DNA of 64,000 nt. It comes from Pleurodeles waltl. Its lineage: Eukaryota > Chordata > Amphibia > Caudata > Salamandridae. The notes beneath the pieces are model-generated. The model searched no databases. It was not told the DNA's origin and was given only the letters and a program-made list of their open reading frames with translations. Below are positions 58,586 to 64,000 of the stretch, one piece after another. The stretch lies in the NCBI RefSeq assembly GCF_031143425.1, contig NC_090439.1:638663465-638727464 (forward strand), read 5' to 3'. Position 1 is the stretch's first letter; each line of letters opens with the position of its first letter. The position numbers were made by a program, and so were the translations under genes.

Positions 58586-59225
58586 CCGCAGCTGAACTGA
58601 ATGTGGGCCCTGCCGCAGCATGGTATGTCTGACGTCTCTCCAGTGCCAAAAGGATCCTGGTGCTGTCCATAGCAGGAATAGTCTGAGCACTCACCAGAGC
58701 TGAGTTAGCACGAGTGCCGTCCAGAGCAGACAGGGTTTGCATTCTGTCGCCAGCAGAGGAGGCCTGGACAATGATAAATACGGACTGGAACTTTCAGGCG
58801 CAGATTAAATCTGGGCAATGCTTAGAAGAGTGTGAACCTTGAGAATACATCAGAATAGACTGGCTAATAACCAGGGCAGATTTGGTTTGGTGCAGTCCAA
58901 GGAAGGGTGGTTCTATGCACCTTCCAGAAATGAATGATTTCCAGAATAGTGTGAATCTGGAGTATATTCAGAGCAGAATGAGTATGGATGGTATCAAGAG
59001 CTGGGCAGGTCTGTGCAGTGTAAATTCGTTCTAGTCAATAAGCAGGGGAAGTGCTCTGGCAGTATTTAAGACTTTCTGAAGAGCTGATAGACTGCTTTTT
59101 ATTGAGATCTGAGAGTGGGTTTTATCCAGAGCGAGATTGACTGTTACTAGCAACTGGGTAAGTCTGGGGCTTATCAATATGTGTGTTTGAGCAATATAAA
59201 GCAGAGAACTAGCGAGACCTAGCAT
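58586..59225. repeat. degenerate 27-bp minisatellite
   Basis: CC(G/A)(C/G/T)(A/T)GC motifs occur at 58586, 58613, 58640, 58667, 58694 and 58721, exactly 27 bp apart, then with slippage at 58750. More degenerate copies (CCAGGGCAG at 58871, CCAGAGCGA at 59126) continue to about 59225. Because 27 is a multiple of three, the minus strand holds weakly repetitive open frames (58557-58742, 59031-59225) with no known family. Confidence 0.75.
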
Positions 59226-59479
59226 TATTTTTTAAGGATGGATTTAGACTGGACCTTACCAAGAAATGGGGTGAAGTTGTGTTGAGTGCAACTGAGGTAT
59301 CCAAAATGCTGAGCCACTACCTAAGAGTAACTCACATTTTCAAATCACAGACTACATTGTGTAATTTTTCTGCAATGTCTTTATCTCACAACCCACGTCA
59401 AACTTCACCATCTTCTAGACAACACACAATCAAGACTTAGAAAGACCCATAGCACTGAAAAACACTCATTGTGGCAACT

Positions 59480-59599
59480 AATGACATTTGAATCATTCTA
59501 GACTGAGGAGAAACAGCAGCCCTCATCATGCTCAACCTCACTGTGGCCTTCAACACTGTCTCTCAAAACACCCTCATCAGAAGACTCCACAAGATAGGC
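59480..59599 (+). pseudogene. LINE reverse transcriptase fragment cut by the ERV
   Basis: From about 59516 the + strand reads LIMLNLTVAFNTVSQ, then NTLIRRLHKIG, matching the CR1/L2 reverse transcriptase pattern LxLLDLSAAFDTVSH. Both family Asp residues are Asn here. It stops exactly at the ERV LTR boundary (59599/59600), so the ERV landed in an already dead LINE copy. Confidence 0.75.
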
Positions 59600-61141
59600 A
59601 TGTTAGCGCGTTGGTCCTTAATAAGTAAACTTACAAGAGGACCTGTATAGGTCGATGAACCTTTTGATTCATTGAAGGTGTTCTTACCACCGTTTCAGTA
59701 CAGAAACTATAATCAACACACAATAATCAATAATCATTAGTCAAATCAATAATCAATGGATCAGTAAATTTCACACACCATGACTCTTCAGCCATGAATA
59801 ACCACACCTTTAATTATGAGTGTAGTAAGTTTTATTTCCCTTATATTAACAATACAAGTCATGAATCTTAATCATCAACTCAAATCAACTAATTTAATAA
59901 TGCTTGTTAATCAACAAGTTGCAAGAAGTATGATTTAATGAAAGCGTGAATCAAAATACATTCCAATGCATCAGCACAAAGAATTAATAAAACCCATTTA
60001 TGCAAGGCTAAGATGTCCATAAAGTTCAGCAAAATAGTCTGTCAATCATTTGTCTCTGTAATTTGTCAGTCGTCATGTGCATATCGTCAACTAACCCAGA
60101 TTAGCATCAGCATGTGGGTCTTCATGCAAACCAATTTAGAACACAAATTTGGAAAACATCTACCTGAAGAAAATATTAAACCAGTGCTGTTGGTACCTAG
60201 AAGCAAAAGTATACAAATACAATTCAGTCATATTGTCATATCTACCTATCCATGGTATGGGTCAGCAAGCAGAATCAGTCTTCGTCCTCAGGTCATCAAT
60301 CGATCAGCAACACATCAGGCTCTCAGTCAGAGAATATAAGCCCAATGACAGAATCTCAAATCTCTTCTTTTCCCACCGTCACTCTAGATCTCTATTCTTG
60401 CAATCTGCAATGTGTCTAAGTTCCCTCTGTCACGTTGTTATATCAAAGTTCCCCAAACTATCCCCCAATTTCCAATTGGTTAATTAATCGTACGTTATTA
60501 CTCTGTCCAATAGTGTCCATATACCAAATCTATGAATTCTAATATTTCACAGTTCACATGTTGTTGATTAGTCTGCTTTACGATGTTCTCATGATCTGGC
60601 TCGTCAGGTATCAAAATTGTTGCATCTTCCTCTCCAGTCAGTGTCTTCATTATTCACGTCCTGGGAAAGTGCATCTCATGCACATTACACGCATTTGAAT
60701 ACATTACTAGAGACCTCATCTCCTGTCCGTCGGTTCCCATAGAAAGTTTCTGCTAAGCATTTTATTAAAACAATGAGCATTTCACAGTTAATTCATTCTG
60801 TCAGTATTTTATATTAAACGCTAAGAAATACAGCTTCTGCATGAGGCCTGGCAGAATTAGGCCAAGACACCAGCTAAGTTAAGGCCTACAATTTATAAGC
60901 AAAAACATAATTCATAACCTTTAATATGACATATTACTACATTAATCTAATACATTTTCAATATTTTGTACATATTAATCATAAATTAGTAAATTTCGTG
61001 AACACTTGTGGCCATTCTTTGAGGTCACATTTTCAAACGTGCACATAATGTTTTCTACGTTATTCATTTTTCTACATAAGTCATTATTCAAAATACATAA
61101 ACATTCATTAAAAATTTCTAATTAAGACATCTGCTTCAGCA
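59600..61141 (-). repeat. ERV 3' LTR
   Basis: TG at 59600-59601 and CA at 61140-61141 bound 1542 bp. It is related to the solo LTR at 7611-9210, including the AATAAA (minus, 59831-59836). The left flank is GGCA (59596-59599); its TSD partner would lie beyond the window. Confidence 0.85.
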
Positions 61142-61152
61142 ATCCCTCCTCT
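61142..61152 (-). promoter_or_regulatory. ERV polypurine tract
   Basis: The minus strand reads AGAGGAGGGAT directly before the LTR start TGCTGAAGC, as expected for the plus-strand primer. Confidence 0.8.
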
Positions 61153-61336
61153 GATGACTAAATATGTCATCACACCAAATTTGCACCCCACAACTTTATA
61201 ACTATATTTCTTCTACATTTTGTCTTCTCCTCGAGTTTTCCCTATATATTCTTTCCATTTTCTTTTCTTCTCTCCTCTGATTATTTTTAGAACTTTTCAA
61301 TTTAAATTTCTTACATAATTTGCATAATCCCCATAT

Positions 61337-61822
61337 TCATAATAGACACCCTATAACAATTAATATTCCCTGTATGATTTTCAATAATACTCCATTCCAA
61401 ATGCTACTAAGCCAGTTTCCCACTGAAGCAAACCCCTTACCAACCTTTTCCCAAACCCCTGGTTCTTTCAATGCTTTCAAATCACTACTTACGTTAGTCA
61501 GATTAGTAAGTAAGTCTCTTATCTCTTTACTATTGTTAGGTATGTAAGAGCAGCAATGTCTAGAGTTAATCATTTTACAGACTCTGCCATTTTTTGCTAA
61601 AAGAATGTCTACAGCAAGACGATTTTGAAGAGTCATAGCTCTATCTGCAGCCAATTCAGTATCTATCAGGAGTATAGCCCCTGAAAAATGTGTCAGCATG
61701 TTATCCACAATAGTAGACAACTTTCAATTCTTGATGGAATTCAGGATGACTCCCACTGAAGGAATCACCGCACCAAATATATCTCCCACTATCGCAGAAG
61801 AGGTGTCCCTCCTCTGTCTCTT
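61337..61822 (-). pseudogene. env: ERV Env transmembrane subunit, broken
   Basis: The minus frame from 61720 to 61337 has a heptad region with an LQNR-type segment. Next comes a disulfide-loop motif with one Cys, seven residues and a Cys pair (CX7CC; the usual gamma-type is CX6CC), then a hydrophobic membrane segment at the C-terminal end. Upstream in the same frame, 61808-61822 encodes a basic furin-type site (KRQRR) followed by a hydrophobic stretch consistent with a fusion peptide. One in-frame stop at about 61735 lies between. The family subunit mediates membrane fusion; this copy is interrupted. Confidence 0.78.
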
Positions 61823-62127
61823 ACCAAGTACTTCTGTCAATTTCGGAAACTTTTTCAAATCCTCCATCTGGTAAATCTTTGGGAATACTATCCCCAAATA
61901 ACATGTCCCATACTATCTTCTTGGAAGACCGTAATAAGCATTAAGTCCACAAATATAATACATCCCGGAATCGCAGGGTCCTGCACATTCAACATAAATG
62001 TCCATTTACTCTGAAACAAAAACACATGCGTACATTCACTCGTACCCATAAATAAAGTGTCAGTGTGCGTCTTAGGCCTATATATACAAAGCTTCCCTAC
62101 ATGTAATGCATCTAAAGCTAATTTTCC

Positions 62128-62841
62128 TTACGTTTTAATTGCCGTGTAAACAGAATAATTTTTGTGAGTCCTTTTCTCTAAGCCTTTTTCTAATTTCTCT
62201 TTCAATGCCTTCCTTCTGTCATCAGTATGATCTAAGAAGCTTTTCTTCAAAGGTGTAAGCAAGCATGTAAGATTATGTTTGTGAGCATAAGCTGTCCCAA
62301 ACATTACTGTAGGTTCAAAAAGCCCTCTAACTAATTCTATGTCATTATCCTTAGCTACTCTACTTAAGTATCTAATAATAGGAACAAACGGAAACACAAG
62401 GTCATGATTAGAGTAGAAATACTGAATGTACTCCTGGTTATAGAACCTTGTTAGTAACAGACTACAACTTAACCCGCATGTTAGTGGAAGACTACGGTGG
62501 GTGACTCCTTCCTCAACTGATGAAGAAATCTGTGTACACACAAGACAGTTCTTTGCATCCATCGTCTCAACATACTCACTCAGCAAGCAATAGAAAACAT
62601 TAGAAGAAAGTTCTCCTTGAACATTAGTAAAGTCATGCAAATACTTTTCGCCTAACTTGAATCTTTCTAAGGCCGTTAATGAAGTAGTCTCAAAAGCAGA
62701 AGTATGGTTGGCTCCTTTCGCATCAAGAACATACATACCCACAATCAACACTATAAACAAAATCCCACACATAATTGCCAATCCAAGGCTCATATATTTA
62801 CAGCGCCTAACATCCCTAATTTGCTTATCTACATCAGCCAT
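62128..62841 (-). pseudogene. env: ERV Env N-terminal/surface part, truncated
   Basis: The frame of 237 codons starts at the ATG 62839-62841. Residues about 17-40 are a hydrophobic signal-anchor-like segment after a short charged N terminus. The rest has several Cys residues (including a CLVC pair near residue 98) and N-glycosylation sites (NHT, NLT, NYS). It stops at 62128. About 400 bases of shifted frames separate it from the furin-type site of the transmembrane part. Position between pol and the transmembrane subunit identifies it; the surface domain itself has no family I can name. Confidence 0.65.
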
Positions 62842-63091
62842 GATCTGTAAAGAATCAGAAAGCAGAAGTAACTTAGAAAGCGTGCAGCAAAATAAAAAAT
62901 AGACAATTCTTTTGGCAGATCAGTCTCACTTCCAGGAACCCTTCTTCTTGTCAAAATCAGTTAGCAGCCTTGTCAAAATCAGGTTTCAAAAGTCAAATCA
63001 GGTTATCAATGTCTTTTCTGGTTATTTGCATCAGTCTCTTTCTAAAAAATATTTCTCAGATTGTTTCAACAGTTCAGTTCATCAATCTTCT

Positions 63092-63886
63092 TCAGGTCAC
63101 CTCAAAATAATGACTTGGAACTTTCCTATCAAAACAAAAAGACATAAACTCTTGTTGCCATTCGTTTGTAGGTGCATACGCCCATTCAGGACCTGTGTAT
63201 CTTCGACTTGCTATTCTCTTTCTTTTCAACTTTCGATCACCATTCAACTCTCCTTCGCATAATTCCTCCTTTCTCGTAGTATCTACTTCTTCCTCTACTG
63301 TTGGTTCAACTACAACCTCTTTCCTTTTCTCCACTTGCAAATTTGGCCACTTATCTCCTTTTTGTGTACCTTCTGTTAATATTCTCTTCAGGATTGAACT
63401 TGACTCCTTTTCTTCCTCTGTGGTGTTTTCTCTTTATGGACCTGCAACAGGTTCAGGAGGAGTCAGATCACTTTGATCCAGCTCAACTCCTTCCCCTTGT
63501 TGGTCTGGCACTTGCTCTGTTTGTCCCGCGGAATCATCTGCTTCTGGGAGAACCCCCTCAGTGTTAGGCTCTCCTGCTGGTTCAGTTGTGATAGGTCCCT
63601 CAGAACTCTCCTGGAGATCTCCACCTTCGTCTCTCACAGGAGTGATGGAACTGTCCTCAACGAGCTCAGGTTGAGCTTCAGTTCTTCTTTGCTCCTTTGC
63701 CTGTTCTGGTGCCGTAATTTGTCTCACAGTTGTTGGTACTCTCAACAACTCTTCTTCATGATCTAGTGGACATGCCACTTTCTTCGTGTGACTCACATGA
63801 ATCCAGTTCGGGATCCCAGCATACTTCACAGCAGTCGTAGTTGTTAAATCACTTGATACTGTCCTTTCCAGCGAGGCTCCAAACAC
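63092..63886 (-). pseudogene. pol: acidic C-terminal extension of ERV Pol
   Basis: After a GIPNWIHVSHTKK segment, the usual end of a gammaretroviral-type integrase, the same frame runs on for about 240 more codons. It is rich in Glu, Pro, Thr and Gln (63434-63780). It ends in a basic patch (KLKRKR) and an aromatic segment (YTGPEWAYAPTNEWQQEF). Only one stop (63434-63436) interrupts 63092-63886. I do not recognise the extension. It may be a Pol tail or the remains of an extra reading frame before env. Confidence 0.6.
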
Positions 63887-64000
63887 TTCTTGCGCACATG
63901 TTTTCGGATAACAACCCAGTCACCAGCTCTCAGGTTGTGTCCTGGATCATGGATCTGTGGCAGTGTGGTGGCCTCCACCTGCTGAGAGAAAGAGCAGACT
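63887..64000 (-). pseudogene. pol: ERV integrase C-terminal domain, partial
   Basis: At the window edge the minus strand encodes a GDWVVIRKHVRKK segment followed by LEPRWKGQYQV, the SH3-like integrase C-terminal domain of gamma/epsilon-type Pol. It then shifts frame near 63880 into the WIHVSHTKK segment. The rest of integrase lies outside the window. Confidence 0.8.

Larger units (their letters stand above)
59600..64000 (-). mobile_element. endogenous retrovirus, 3' part, continues past the window
   Basis: Read on the minus strand: end of pol (64000 to about 63092), env (62841 to about 61337, broken), polypurine tract, 3' LTR (61141 to 59600). The 5' LTR, gag and most of pol lie beyond the right edge. 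The env TM type and the 4-bp TSD of the related solo LTR suggest a gamma- or epsilon-like retrovirus. Stops and frameshifts in both env and pol show it is defective. Confidence 0.85.

Overview
This window looks like intergenic or intronic DNA from a very large, repeat-filled amphibian genome. I recognise several repeats from memory as abundant in the newt Pleurodeles waltl: the 2.8-kb TGTAGGA...TCCTACA element, the GC-rich CCGCC-type foldback elements, and the 68-bp GGGCCATATGTA elements. A salamandrid newt is therefore my best guess, by recognition and not by search. I find no convincing host gene, tRNA, rRNA or CRISPR array. Nearly every long open frame belongs to a transposable element or is a low-complexity or GC-rich shadow.

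Layout, left to right. 1-7600: mostly anonymous AT-rich DNA with two small foldback elements (1171-1244, 2241-2367), a heavily decayed LINE reverse transcriptase (about 3.4-4.7 kb) and pyrimidine-rich repeats. 7607-9214: an ERV-type solo LTR with 4-bp target-site duplication (TSD) CCAT. 9419-10053: a GC-rich MITE with TSD TTA. 10.2-12.1 kb: an LTR-like repeat. 12.1-14.3 kb: satellite-like tandem repeats, the first set arranged head to head. 15.6-16.9 kb: a foldback element interrupted by an hAT-type MITE with 8-bp TSD. 16927-19743: a 2.8-kb solo LTR with 5-bp TSD. 19.9-22.0 kb: another LTR-like repeat. 22.4-23.2 kb: three short palindromic or tandem repeats.

23181-30079 is a PIF/Harbinger DNA transposon carrying a DDE transposase (+), a Myb/SANT-like gene (-) and a third accessory frame (-), all damaged. 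30241-37307 is an apparently full-length L1-like LINE with a 12-bp TSD, split by a 0.73-kb MITE. About 38.8-45.3 kb is a second, minus-strand LINE of another clade, containing a second GC-rich MITE. 45.5-46.3 kb is a CpG-rich, internally deleted CR1-like LINE fragment.

46360-48775 is a 5'-truncated Ty3/Gypsy element with its LTR. 49254-54670 is a complete, fairly young Ty3/Gypsy element with near-identical LTRs, 5-bp TSD AGAAT and full gag-pol content broken by two apparent frameshifts. 54.7-59.6 kb is mostly anonymous, with an interspersed repeat, a 68-bp MITE and a 27-bp minisatellite. From 59600 to the right edge lies the 3' part of a minus-strand endogenous retrovirus (3' LTR, polypurine tract, broken env, end of pol), inserted into a LINE fragment. 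Its LTR is related to the solo LTR at 7.6 kb.

The window is thus a layered record of transposition. The strongest evidence is the set of matched TSDs and termini, which fix element boundaries without relying on degraded coding sequence.
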